Assembly: GCA_029339195.1 (NCBI GenBank) | Contig: JAPTJF010000074.1 | Coordinates: 1 to 64,000, forward strand | Direction of reading: 5' to 3' | Source of the DNA: Micractinium sp. NFX-FRZ | Taxonomy: Eukaryota; Chlorophyta; Trebouxiophyceae; Chlorellales; Chlorellaceae | Length of the DNA: 64,000 nucleotides | Shown here: positions 17,160 to 29,100 of the stretch, one piece after another | Numbering within the stretch: position 1 is the stretch's first letter | Layout: each line of letters begins with the position of its first letter | Translations under genes and position numbers: made by a program | The notes under the pieces: model-generated | Databases searched by the model: none | Told to the model about the DNA's origin: nothing | What the model saw: the letters and a program-made list of their open reading frames with translations, nothing else

Positions 17160-18757
17160 TTGGCGGAGGCTCTGGTGTTCCGCACGGCCCAGGCCTCTCC
17201 TAGAGCATCAACGGCTCGGGAACGTGATTGTATGGACGCGTATTGCGATCGGGACGATGTGCACCGCAAATGGGCATCGCCAGCAGCAGCAGCAGTCGGG
17301 TGACATGGGGTGGAAAGGAGCGCCGCCAGCGGCGGCGCCGCGGGTGCGCCTGGTGCTGCCTGATGTCCTGGCATGCCTTCCAGCAGGCATGCCGAGGCGG
17401 CCTCGCTCCCTTCAGATCGGCAAGATAGGACGCATCACCATGCATGAGTCCACACCAACCCTTGGGTGCTCGCCCAAGCTGGGAGCGGGGCGGGCGCCGT
17501 CTCCGTGGAGATTGGGGGCGGCAGAGGGGCCCCCACTGCCAGTTGCCAACTTGTCCAAGGCTGTCCGCTGCATACACATATTTAAACATTCTGCATGCAG
17601 GCAGCTGTGTCCTTTTGTTGCAGGCCTGTACCAGGCTCAGCCAGCAAACAGCGTGCAACGAAGGCGCCCCCTCCCCATCAACCTCCTTTGCACTGGTCAG
17701 GTGCGGCACCGTCAGAACGGTTGAGGGCGTTACATGCGCATGCGGTGACCTTGTTGCAGCAGGGCAGTGTGTGCGCGGCCCGAACACAGCGTGCGGGCAC
17801 GTGAATCAATCGGCAGGCGGCAACAACAGTGTCGAGGGGCAGACAGTCGAGGGGACATTATTTGGTTCAAGGGCAGGCGCCGCGGTGGGGAGAGGGGGCG
17901 CACTGCGGGGTGTGTCGGGAGGGAAAGAGGGGCGGCGGCGCAGCATCGGCAGGCGGCTACAGCGCGCCGCTTCGCTCAGGCAAGCGTGCTACGGGGCAAA
18001 GACGTCGGTAACAGAAACAATGGGACAGTAGAAGGAAGGGTGAAGGACGTGCGAGGGAGAGGAAGAGAGGACGGGGGGCTGAGGGGTCCGCCGAGAGAAA
18101 TGAGAAACAGTGGTGGGCTGGGTGGGTAGGGACACCGCCAGCCCCGCGTCGGCGAGTGCGGGGCCGGCAAATCGACGAATGCCGCACATCAAAGAGCACG
18201 AAACGGGCAGCATGCTGCGGTGGAAGGGAAGGAAAGAATTAGTACAACCACGGCTCGCCCTGGCGCGGGGACAGCAGCCAGGGAGCGGTGGCAAGAGGCC
18301 AAAAAATGCTAGTAAGGGCGGCAGGGAGGGCGACGGCGGCGCAGATCTGGCCTAGCTATCTGGCTCTAAACGGGAGAGGGGGTTACGCGACATGAAACCA
18401 CTCTGGAAGCTAAGCAGGTTCACCGGGAGAGGGGGGGCGGGTTGGGTTGGTTCAGTGCGGTGCGGTGGGCCGGCGTGACGGTGAGGGGCAGTGCAGAGGG
18501 CAGTACGGGGCACCTAGGGGGGGAAAGAGTAGGGCCTGGGGGAACCGAACTAAAATTAACTAACTACCAAACTGGAGAAAACTGGGTGTGGAAGAGGGAG
18601 GATGACAACGGGGTGATGGCACAGGGGTGGGTCTAGAAGGTGGGTCCGAGGAGTGCGGCGCCCGGGCCCGTGCTGGCGGAGCTGCAGGCGAGGCGAGAGG
18701 GTGGCATGCGTGCATGCTGCATGGTGGCTGGGAGCTGCGCCAGAGTTGCCTGCTCGC
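17160..18757. other. Intergenic, 1.6 kb: starch synthase promoter side and WD40-gene 3' region
   Basis: No supported gene on either strand; the longer open frames show no family features. The part below 18757 should contain the 3' untranslated region of the WD40 gene. A minus-strand TGTAA at 17730-17734 is probably too far to serve it. A short 5S-rRNA-like motif lies near 18400-18424 (see findings). Confidence 0.45.
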
Positions 18758-21158
18758 TCACACCTTCCACACCGCCACCTCCCCGCCCTTGTCCCCAGAC
18801 ACCAGCAGCTCGTGGCCGCCCGCCGCCAGGGTGCGCACGCTGTGGTTGTGGCACAGCAGCGGCGCCGCCGCGGGCTGCAGCAGCGTCGGCTCCCAGCGCC
18901 GCACCAGCTTGTCGTCGCCGCCAGTGTACAGCACGCCGTTGGGCCCCACGGCCAGGCAGTGCACGCGCTCCCCTCCATGTGCCTGGGAGCGGTCCACCAC
19001 AATTTCCAGGCTGTCAGCGTCCCAGGCCTTGAGCCCGCCGTCGTACGACACTGCAGGGATTGGGGGGAGGGGGGAGGCATGGTGAGCTGGCGAAGGGGAA
19101 GCGGCTGTGGCTGTAGCGCGGACGGACGCAGCGGTAGTTGAGTGGGCGCTGCCGCCCACGCCTTGGGCCAGCGTGCATGCAAGCAACCCGGTGGCTGCCA
19201 CAGCCCCGCGCTCCTCACCCCATCCACCTGGCGTGCACAGACGCACACCCACCTGAGAAGAGGAGGCCGCCCTTGAGGGCAATGCCAGTCACGCGCTCGC
19301 CGTGCGCCTTCTTGCGGCAGGCCACTTCGGCCAGCTCGCCCTTCTTGCCAATAGACCAGGCCCTGCGGTGGGCAGGAGATGGGGAGGAGAGCGGGGGGCA
19401 GGGGGAGGGGGAGTGAGCATACTGCCACAGAGTGCGCTGCTCGTGGCGGCCAAGGGGCACCGGCGAGCTTTGCCTCTGTTGCTGCCACCACAGCCAGCCC
19501 CGCTGCCCTCCCAGGACCCAGGGCCCGGCACCGTCAACCCCACATCCGCACATATCCAGAGCCTGCCCCACCTGATGGAGCCGTCTGCATTGGCTGCATA
19601 GATCCTGTCCTTGCGCGCCGCCAGCGCCAGGATGTCGCCCTTGTCCAGCGAGACGGTGGCCACGCAGCGGGGGACGGCGCGCGACATGTCCCACTGGCGC
19701 AGCGTGTTGCAGGCGCAGGAGAAGAGCCAGCGGCCGCCGCGGGAGATGGCCAGGGAGCGCACCCAGCCGCAGTGGTCGTCCAAAAGGACCTGTGGCAGTG
19801 GGGCGTGGAGAGTTGAGGGGATGGGAGTCAGGCAGGTTGTTAGAGGGGGCGGGGTGAGGCAGGCCGTGGTGTTGGGAGCACCAAGGGCAGCAGGGTAAGT
19901 GTGGGCATGCCGGAGCCAGGGCAGGGGGCACGTGCGCGCAGCCGCCGAGCGCCCTGCGGCTGACATGGGCGCGCGTGCTCGCAGCAATGCATGCACCGCA
20001 GCAGCGCAGGTTGACCGGCGGGTCAGCCTGCTGGCAGGAAGAGCGCCAAGGCGTGCAGCACCCCCTTCATGCCCGGCTGCTGCTCACGTTTGGGTCAAAC
20101 TCGGAAGCCGGCGGCACCCATGCCGCCACCTGCTTCGCGTGGTTGCCAACAAACACCTGCAAAGGCGGGTAGCGGAAAGCAGGTGGCAGCAGCAAGGTTG
20201 GCAGGCAGAGCGGGGCAGCAGAGTGCTGCACGCATGAGAGACGGCAGCAGTGCCCCACGCCAGCAGCCGCAGCAGAGGCGACCGCAGCAGCAGTTGTGTG
20301 TTGGGGCGCTGCGGCCTGCTCTCCAGCGCACCTGGTTGGGCAGGCCGTCCTGCTCGCGCCCATCCAGAGCTAGAGAAAAGACGGGGCCGCCGGGCGGCGT
20401 GAGGCGCGCAGTCTCGCGGAACCCGCCCGCACCCAGCTCCTCGCCGCCGCCCTGCACAGCAGCAACGCCACAGGTCGGTGAATGGAGCATGGGGTAAGGG
20501 AGGGGATTCGAAAAACATGGGATGGGCCACAATGCACAGTAGATATGCAGTGCTGGCTTGGTGCGGGGAAACAGCGAACCCTCGGTCCGCTCACCGCCCG
20601 TTCAAACCACTGGAGCGGCTGACAGACAGCCGTTCAAGGCGCACCTGGTGCCAGAGCGCCAGAGACTTGTCCAGACTGGCAGTGACCACCTGCTTGGAAT
20701 CATCTGCGAAGAAGGCAAGGGATGGTCCAGGGTTGAGGCAGGGCACGCCGCAGCAGAGCCGAGCGGAGCCGCTGCCGCGCCACGTGCGCCGACGGAGGTG
20801 CCCAACAATGCTTCCCACCCAGCGCTGCGGGGCCCGACACCCCCAGCCGACACATCTTAGGCGTGCATAGCTGCCTAAAAAGGCGGTGCAGGCGGCTGAG
20901 CAGCAACAACGAGCCGGAGTGCCCACCAGCCCTCTCCTCACCTGTGTCCTGCACCACCAGAGCGGCGGAGAGGCTGCTTGTGTGTGCCGTGAATTTATGG
21001 ATCAGCAGAGCCTCCCGAGAGGTGGTACCCTGCAGCCCGCCCACGAACTCGGCGATAGCGCAGACCCGAGTGCAGCATTGCCGGGCAGCTACCGGCCGGC
21101 GGGCCGGGCTGCGGGGTGTGAGACAGCGTGCGGAGGGTGCCGCCGCCAAGGCAGCCAT
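18758..21158 (-). CDS. WD40-repeat beta-propeller protein, possibly plastid-targeted
   Basis: Seven exons: 20942-21158, 20645-20703, 20332-20451, 20088-20156, 19572-19789, 19253-19362, 18758-19050; 361 residues. WD40-type strands recur through the protein: ASLDKSLALWHQ near 85, QVAAWVPP, LFSCACNTLRQWDMS, VSYDGGLKAWD, LYTGGDDKLVRRWE and VSGDKGGEVAVWKV at the very C-terminus, enough for a single seven-bladed propeller. The N-terminus (MAALAAAPSARC, then several Arg and Ala) resembles an organelle transit peptide; this is inference. The start was chosen because it opens this exon in the frame that makes all exon phases agree. No catalytic domain is present, so the likely role is scaffolding; the partner is unknown. 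Confidence 0.82.
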
Positions 21159-22771
21159 GAGCCCGGTGTTGTGGTGCAGCGGGGAGAGCGGAGGTAGGGC
21201 TGGGGTGTTGAGCACTGCCAGGCTGAATGTGCGGCCTGCAGCGGTGCTGCGCCGCAGCAGGGTTAGGGGTGTGGGCGAGCAGAGGCACCGGGGTGCTCAA
21301 ATCCAATGGCGCCGACGGCGAGCACGCTGCGCTGGTGCTGCCGCCAGATAGCCTGCATCAGCATTCGATCACAGCAGCCCAGGCGCTGCCCATGCCACCC
21401 AGGGCAGCTTCTTGTGAGTGGCTGTGCCGTAGCCTCCACATTAGTGCACACCACAGCGCGGGAGCAAGTGGCATACGTGCACTGGCTGCGGCGCAGCAGC
21501 AGCAGGCACAGAGCCCTAGCTGCACCCCACTGGGGGTGGCTGGCCAAGGTCAACTTCCAGATTGACTGATGACTTCAACATCCCTGTGTGAGGTGGGGGC
21601 AGCCTCCTTTTAGCGGGGACGTGCCTTTGAGCGGGGGCGTGCCTTGAGCACGACGCAACTGGGCAACAAAACAAGGCAACTGTGTGGAATGAGATGTGAT
21701 GTGCCTAGCAGCTCCCCTGCAGCTCCCCTGCAGCCTGCAGGCCGACCTGCCTCAGCACAATGTGCACATAAGGGCCAATGTGTGGAGGGGCACACTCGCA
21801 GTCGCAATGTTACAGGGCCGTCTACAGCTGCCCACCGCAGTCGGCGGGCGCACAAGAACTGAGCTGGGCCTGGGGTGAGAGGCAGGGGGGCACGCAAGGG
21901 GAGCGCCCTTGGGCAAAAGAAGCAACGGCAGGGGGGGGTGTGGGGACGCAGAGGCGCGAGGTGGGGGCCGCAGCGGCATGACGTGAATGCAGGAGGGCAG
22001 GGTGGGCTGAACGGTTAAAGAGGGGATTAGGGGAGCGGGGTTGAGGCGATCCTACGTAATCAAGCAAAGAGTAGAGTACAACGGCCGCCGGTTGGTGAAG
22101 GCAGTAGGCAGCCAAAGTAGCGGCGCCACGCTGAGGGCCGCGCACGGCCGGGTGCACGGCAGGGAACAAGGAACACAGGGCAGTGTGGAATGAAGGGGTG
22201 CGGAGTTGGGCGCGCGCCCCTTGGGAGGGGGGCAGCCATTGTTTCGGTTGCTCCCGCAACAGGAGCTGTGAAAAGGAAGGGATTGCAGGACAGGGGGCAG
22301 AGCAGACGGCACACGGGAGGGGAGGGTGCCTTGCTGCGCTGGGTGGGGCCGCCGCCAGTGCGGCGGCCGCCAAAAATCAGATCACGGCAATAAAATTGGG
22401 GCCTCAACGGCCTGGAGCGGGTACCGAAGGTGTGTGTGTGTGCATGGTTCCTTGGGCAGCAAGAAGAAGGGCAGGCTAGCAAAGCAAGAGGCATATGGCA
22501 ACGCTAGGCCGGCAGGATGAATCGACGACTGCTAAAGAAGAAAGAACAGGGGGCGGCGCGACAGCAGGGGGGGGATCGAAGGATGAAGGGGGGAGAGACG
22601 GGCGCTGCTGAGGGCGCAGGCGCGGCTAGTGAAAGGGAGCAAACACAGTGTTGGCGATCCCCGCGCTGCTGGTGCCGGAAAAAAATTAAATTGCGCGCGC
22701 ACAGGCGCTATCGTGCTGTCATGATGGTGCTGCATGCATGCCGCCATCCGTGGGTGACTGCCTAAGCAGGG
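21159..22771. other. Intergenic, 1.6 kb: WD40-gene promoter side and F-box-gene 3' region
   Basis: I see no gene here. Open frames on both strands are low-complexity and lack domain signatures. A minus-strand TGTAA at 21810-21814 lies about 960 nt after the F-box stop and would imply a long 3' untranslated region. Confidence 0.4.
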
Positions 22772-23214
22772 TCACTCTGGCGAGGGCAGCTGGCCATCCA
22801 TAGAGAGCTCCACCGAGGGGGAGGGGCAGAGTGGCAGGCCTGGTGCCGGCGCCACGCCCGCGCCGTCGCCCACACCCTCGTGGTCGGCAGGGGTGAGGGC
22901 GCCGGCAGCAGCTGCGGCAGGGCTGCCTGGCACAGCTCCGCGGCCTTCTGCCAGCGGCAGCAGCGCGTTGTGCTGCAGCGGCGCCTCGTGCAGAGCATGC
23001 AGCTCCTGCAGCACGGCCAGGTGCGTGGGGTCGGGCCCCACTGCCACCACCGCTGCTGCTGCCAGGGCGGCAGGCTCCAGATGTAGCCCGCCCGCCAGCT
23101 GCAGCATGCCGTGCGGTGGCAGCGCGCCAGCCGCGGCACCTGCAGCGCCTGGTGCTGCTGCACCGGCAGCCATCATCGGCTGGGCAGCCGGCAGCGCTGC
23201 CAGCAGCTGCTCTG

Positions 23215-23246
<32 letters not shown>

Positions 23247-25714
23247 GGCAGCATGCCGCCAAAGTTGCCTGCTGCAGCTGGCAGCTGGCCAGCCATGGGG
23301 GCAGCCCCATGTGCCTCCTCCTCAGCAGCCGCCATCAGCAGCTCGTCTGGCATCTGTTGCGCCAGTGCCAGAGCTGGGTGCTGCTCCAGCTCCTGCTGCG
23401 CAGCGGCTGCCACCGCCGCGGCAGCCTGGTCTGTGGCAGCTGCAGCGGCCCACTCTGCAAGGGCAGGCAGGCACAGCAGCAAGATGTGGTGAGGCCACGA
23501 GTGTGCATCGGCCAGGGAGAGTGGCTGACACTGCCAGCCTCACGCAGCGCAGGGCCTGCTCAGGCCCTGTCACATGTCCTCCCACCAAGTGCCCCCGCCC
23601 ACCCACACGCCCACCCGCCATCCACCCGCTCCTACCTTGGTCAACCGCGAATCCGTCGTGCAGCACGTCAAAGTGTGCCCGGGCCCAGGAGGTGAGCGCC
23701 AGGCGCACGTCGTAAGTGGGCGGGAAGTCCTGCTCCAGGCGCAGCTGGGCGGGGCCACGGTAGGGCCGCTGCACTGGCTGCCCATTCTGCCAGGTGATCT
23801 CCTTGGCGTCGGCGGGGTAGCGCAGCAGCACCTGCGTGGGAGCAAAAGAGGCGTGGGTGGGGGAGGGGCTCAGGGGGCGGGGAGCGAAAGTCGAGGCAGG
23901 GAATCAGCATGGGGTGGGTGGGTGGCACAGCTGCATCGGCCCAGCGTGGGAAGACAAGGACCGGGGTGAAGCGAGGAGAACGCGCCAGCTTGGCGCGACA
24001 GAGGCAAACGACTCCGTAACTTCACTGCGTAGCGCACGGCACGGCACAGCGCAGCCTGGCCCTGGGAGACCGTGCCCACCTCCACGTGGCCGCGCCGCGC
24101 CACGATGTCGAGCAGCGTGCCGCGCATGACGGGTGCCTTGAGCGGCAGCAGGCTGCCCGCTGTTATCTGGGAGCAGAAGCCCTGTGCGCGGTGGGTCGGG
24201 CAGCCGGGCGCAGCCATGCACTTGTGCAGTGCGGTGTGTGACGGCTGCGGGGGCAGGGGACGAGGCGGGAGGTGGGGGGCGATGAGCAGGGCGTGGTGGC
24301 TGGGTGTTGGCAGCGTGGCGCCAGCCGCTTTCAACTGCTCTGCTGACCGCCCGATGCCCCATCGGCCACACTGCCTGCCCTACCCCTGTTGCCCCATGCA
24401 TAGCAGCAACCCTCCAGGTCCCAACTGCCCCACCCAGCCCTCACTAACCAACCCCAGTCCCGCCCCTCCTGCAGCCACTCACCGGCAGCTCAGCGGGGAC
24501 GACGCCAAACTCCACCGCCGTGTTGCCCCGCACGCGCAGCTGCCAGTGCAGCACGGGCTGCTGCGCGGTGGACACATCAGAGAGGAGCAGCTTGGGGCCC
24601 ATGCCTGTGAGCCGCACAGATTGCAGCGCGGTGGCGTCTGCACGGCGGAGCAGGGCAGGGAAGGCAAGGAGGAGGGGCAGGGGGACGGCGGGGTCAGCAG
24701 GCTGCCGCCTGAAAAGTGGTGGGGCACCAGAGCAACGCCCCCTGGGAGGCGTCGACCGTTCCTCACTGATAGAGCGTGCAGTGCAGCCACAAGATGCCAG
24801 GCAAGCGGTGCATAAACCCAGGCACGGCTGCTGACCTGGCGAGAATTGGAACTGGAAGCCACCGTCCTCGCTAAAGGCACGGTCAAACCCGGCGCCTGTG
24901 GACTCCTCTAGGTGCAGCCGCTCGCGCCAGGACCGGTGCCTGTGGGAGACAGAAAGGCGGGCGGCGAGGCGGGGGCAGCGGTGCGGTGAGCGGCAGGCAG
25001 GCGGAGCGGCGGGAGGGGACATATTTCAAGTGTGTATCAGCCTGGCCGAGGCACCCTCTGGCGAGCGTTGCTGCTCCGTGGAGCTCCATTGAGTTCACAA
25101 GGCATGCCAGCAGCGCTACGCGCATGCTACACAGGCTGCTGCGCAAGGGTGGGTGCCGCTGACTCCGCGGCCAGCGCCAGCCACGAGAAAAAGGCGCCGG
25201 CGGCACTTTTGCCCTCCCCCCCGCAGCAACGCGCAGCGGCCCGCCCCGCCCGTCCACACTGATCACGCGCCCTAGCAGGCCAGCTGGGGGGCGCACGAAG
25301 GCGCGGGGTGCCTGCGGGTTGAACTCGCGTTGCACCGGCATAGCCGCCAAGGGCCCGTTGCCTCCATCCCCTTCCACACCCTTCCTGGAGGTACTCAGCA
25401 CACCTGAAGCGCTCCGCGGCCTCCATCGAGCCCGAAAGGCGGCGTAGCAGAGTGTGGCGCGCCACCTCTTCCACCAGCGTCAGCCTGCGCCCCTTCTCAC
25501 GGTCGGCAAAGTAGCCTGAACCCGTGAGCTCAAGTGAGACTAGGCTCTTGGCGTCCAGGAAGCGCAGCACATTGTGGACGCAGTTATCGGGCAGTTCCAG
25601 TAGCGGGAAGGTGTCTGTGTTCATCTTCAGACCACGCATGTCGACATGGTTCAAAGGGGAGGCGAAGAATGGGCTTGCAGGCGCCGGGTTGGGGTTCTCA
25701 TGCAAGGGCCGCAT
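22772..25714 (-). CDS. F-box protein with a beta-rich middle domain and Ala/Gln-rich C-terminus
   Basis: Six exons: 25404-25714, 24836-24939, 24483-24637, 24080-24181, 23636-23831, 22772-23454; 516 residues. Residues about 36-75 (LLELPDNCVHNVLRFLDAKS and on) match the F-box pattern that binds SKP1 in SCF ubiquitin ligases. Residues about 105-290 form a Trp- and Val-rich section (VLHWQLRVRGNTAVEFGVVP, PPTYDVRLALTSWARAHFDV) that looks like a beta-sandwich, possibly SPRY-like; this is an inference from pattern only and would be the substrate-recognition part. The last exon is Ala-, Gln- and Pro-rich and contains ten consecutive glutamines. Phases agree throughout and all introns are GT-AG. The targeted substrate cannot be told from the sequence. 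Confidence 0.8.
23216..23246 (-). repeat. CAG/CTG trinucleotide repeat coding for polyglutamine
   Basis: About ten CTG units on the plus strand, read as CAG on the coding strand. They encode ten consecutive glutamines in the last exon of the F-box gene. The tract is pure, so its length may vary between strains. Confidence 0.9.
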
Positions 25715-26145
25715 GGTGGCCACTACATTTTGAGTCGAGGGCGCCAAGATCGCGGGCACGGTAACAGACAGCCGCCGTCGCAGGCCGAAGCTAGATTGTG
25801 ACGCACAGTGAATGTGGCTTACAAGAGCCGGGGCGCGCAAGAGACCCAAGAGTGGCAGTGGGCACGGCCCCCGCCCAAAAGCGCGCTCCGTGCGATACTC
25901 GTGGCCACCAAACCGGCAGTGCCCAAGTGCCAAGCAGAACCTCCTGTCACTATCCAGGCCACAGTTACACCCAGAAGGGATGTGGGACGGCGTGCCCAAA
26001 CAATCAGAGATGTATCACAGCGGGGAAAGAATCAAATGATGGAGGCAGAAACAGTGCACGTGCGGGGGTGCGCGCAGCATTGTTCACGATATGTCATGTG
26101 TGCTGAAGCGCTGCTGTCCAGCTGTGGCGGCAGCCATGCGCTGCT
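25715..26145. other. Intergenic, 431 bp: F-box promoter side and glycosyltransferase-like gene 3' end
   Basis: No gene found. The minus-strand TGTAA at 25965-25969 is annotated separately. The remainder should include the F-box gene promoter; I recognise no specific promoter element. Confidence 0.45.
25965..25969 (-). promoter_or_regulatory. Putative TGTAA polyadenylation signal of the glycosyltransferase-like gene
   Basis: A TGTAA pentamer on the minus strand about 180 nt after the stop codon. TGTAA is the usual green-algal poly(A) motif; a pentamer can also occur by chance. Confidence 0.35.
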
Positions 26146-29100
26146 CTATGGGGTGTAGGGGCAGGTGAAGCGGAAAGCGCGGCCCTCATAAGCGCCGCCC
26201 CTCAGGAAGTGGCCCCACAGCTCCTCCTTGGTAGTGTAGTGCCTGCGGCAGGTCGATTTGGGTGGTGTGGCGGCGATATGTACGTTAACATCAATAGGGG
26301 CAGGCAGCAGGAACAAAGTCTGCAAAGGGCGGGGAGCTACAAAGCCATGGCCCGACACAGGAAGCTGACAAAGCAGGGCTGTGCCTGATGGCGCCTGCAT
26401 AGGCCGGAGGTTGCAGCACAGCGGCTGCAATTTACGGCAGCTTGGCAGCACTATGCGGTGTGGGGCAACGTCCATGCAGCGCGGGCCGCCCAACAGGTAT
26501 TTGCACAATATGAGACACACGCGCGTGCACAAGGGCACGCCACATGCAAACGCATGCCTATACACCTGCATGCTGCACACACTGCAGCCCTCCATTGGGC
26601 CCACAGCAACGCTTGCGTCATGTATCGACTCTGCTGCACGCGGTACGCTTCATGGGCAGTATCACCCCAACCAAGCAACAGCGCCCCTGCCCACACGCAC
26701 ACTCACTTGAGATCTTGGTTCTGCTGCAGGTAGTATGCCTCGTCAAAGCACTCGGGGCCGCGAGCCTGCAAGTCGGGGCGACCAACAGAGGGGAGGTGCG
26801 CATTGGTTTGTCTGTTTCACGCTCCAACCCAGCTCCAGCAGATGCCCTGGGCAGAGGGGGCAGCAGGACGTCAGGTGCATCAGGGTGCTAGGAACTGGTA
26901 CGGCGACACAAAGGACACAGCAACGCATGTGTCAGCCCCAGAGAACAAGCAGCGGCTGCTTTGGGGGCAGGAGCAGCGTGCGCGGCGCTTCAGAGTGCAG
27001 CGCACGGCCCACGTGGCCATCCCATAGCAACACCCCGCCTTGCCAACGCACCTGCATGTATGCTAGCCGCGGGTAGCGGAAGGGCTTGGGGTCGTCGCGG
27101 TACACGTTGCTCACTACGTCGGGGGTGCCCGCAGCCTGCAAGGCAGGCCGGTGTGTGCGTGTGTGTGTTGGTCTGGGCCTAGCGCCAACCAACAAGGCGC
27201 CCGGACGGAAGCACCCGGCAAGCTCCAGGCTAAAAGTGTATCGCCTTCTGTCTCTATCACTCTGCTCGGGCGCACGTCCGCCTTTGCCCAGCCTCTCCCC
27301 GCCTCCCATGCATCCACCCCTCCCCGCCCTCACCTGCGCATCCATCCACTCATTGTACTTCTTGGCCTGCACCGCAAAAGACCAGTCGTTCTGGAGCACC
27401 CGCTCCTTGACCTGCGGGGGCGCAAGGGGTGGCGCGTCAGCGGGCCAGAGCGATGGGAGGCGCACACAGTAGGTGCACAGGGATTGGTTCCGCTCATCAG
27501 CTTCCAGGCAGGCATGGCAGCAAGCAGGCAGGCGGCAGCACGCTCAACCCAGCCCAGCTGCAAATGCCCCTGCCGCGCCCGTCCAACAATTACCCTCCAA
27601 CCGCCCTGCCCCTCTCACTTTGACAAACAGCACCTCAAAGGGATTGAGGGAGACGCCGTCCAAGTAATACTCGCCGTAGGGGTTGGCCCTGGTGGGGTGG
27701 GGTGGCAGGGCAGGGGTGGGCGGGTGAAGGGAGAGGGTGAGGGCATGGGAGGGTGAGTGGGAGGAGGGGGCTCCATGCCCGTGGCCTGTGGCTCATCTGG
27801 CATGCACCCGTGCACCAGCTCGCCCGCCTCGCCTGCCCGCATCAACCTTCACCGCAACCAGCAGCTCCCCGCGCCTGTGGTGAGCCCCCACCCCGCCTGC
27901 TCACTGCTTGTTGCACTTCCAGTTGCTCTTGTCCGCCCAGTCCACCCCCTGGTAGCGCATCATGAAGCTGTCCAGCCCAAAGCCGGCGTCCAGCAGCGCC
28001 AGGCTGGAGCCCAGCTCGCCGTGCCAGATGACATCCCACATGCTGCTCCAGCAGGTGAACACGTTGCCGTCACGCAGCCAGACATCCAGCCCCACCTGGC
28101 AGGAGGCAGGCGGCAGGGGGTAGGTGGGCGCACAGGGCGCACGCTGGGGGCATGCAGGCGCCTTGGTGCAAGGATCATGAGCAGAGGCGTGGGAGCGGGC
28201 GGGAAGCCGAGGCTGCGGACATGCAGGCGAGCCAGGCGAGTGGGACTGAAGACAGAATGTGCGTGCCCACCCACCAGGCTGCCTCAGCACAGACAGCCTG
28301 CTTCCCAGCTGCATTGCACGGCTCCTTCCCACCATTGGCAGCACCGACAGCCACACCACCAGCGCACGCTCCCCACCTTGTCTGTTGCCAGCACATACGA
28401 CTGCACATGCGGGTTGGTGCGCCACTCCCCCTTGGCGTTGCCCTGCCACGGCGACCCCTCGCAGCTGCGTGCAGGCGGGCAGGCACACAAGCAGCGCCAA
28501 TGGCAGGAGTGAGCTCGAGGGCAGCGCGCTGTCAGTGACTGCAGCGCTCAGGGCGCCAAGCAGTGATCATTCTAGGCTTGCTTTGCCCGCAGTGCACAAC
28601 GCCGGCGCAGCGTGCTGCCCTGTCGTAACCTTGGCGTGCTGCCCTGCCCTGCCATGCAGTTGTCCCGCCTCATCCCCGCCTCTGCAAGGCCACAGCCCAG
28701 GCGCTTCGTTTCACGGGGGCAGGCCCGCACCACACCCACACACCTGATGGTGGGCCCCACCAGCTTGACATGATCCGTCAGCTTGTTGAAGAACAGGTCC
28801 TGCCAGCGTGTGCCCGCCTGTGAAGTGGGGGAGGAGCAGGAGCAGGGGGTGCCCAGGCGAGTGGATGGGAGAGCCGTGGCCTGGGAGCGCTGCACCGGCA
28901 GCAGCGGCAGCACCAGCGCGCTGGCAGAGCGCTGGCAGAGCGCGTTGCCGGTACGAGGGCGCCTCCCCTTGGGAGCCTCCCTGGCCATGCGTGGCACCCA
29001 CCTGCCCTGCCTGCCCCAGGCTCGTCTGTAGCAACACAAAAAACTGCCCTTGTCAGCTGCCGCCCTCTACCCCTCTACCACCAGCCAAGTCCCATGCACC

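Noticed and set aside
26146..26242. Horizontal transfer of the glycosyltransferase-like gene from bacteria
   Set aside because: It has ten spliceosomal introns and the local base composition; only the small C-terminal module looks bacterial in style.
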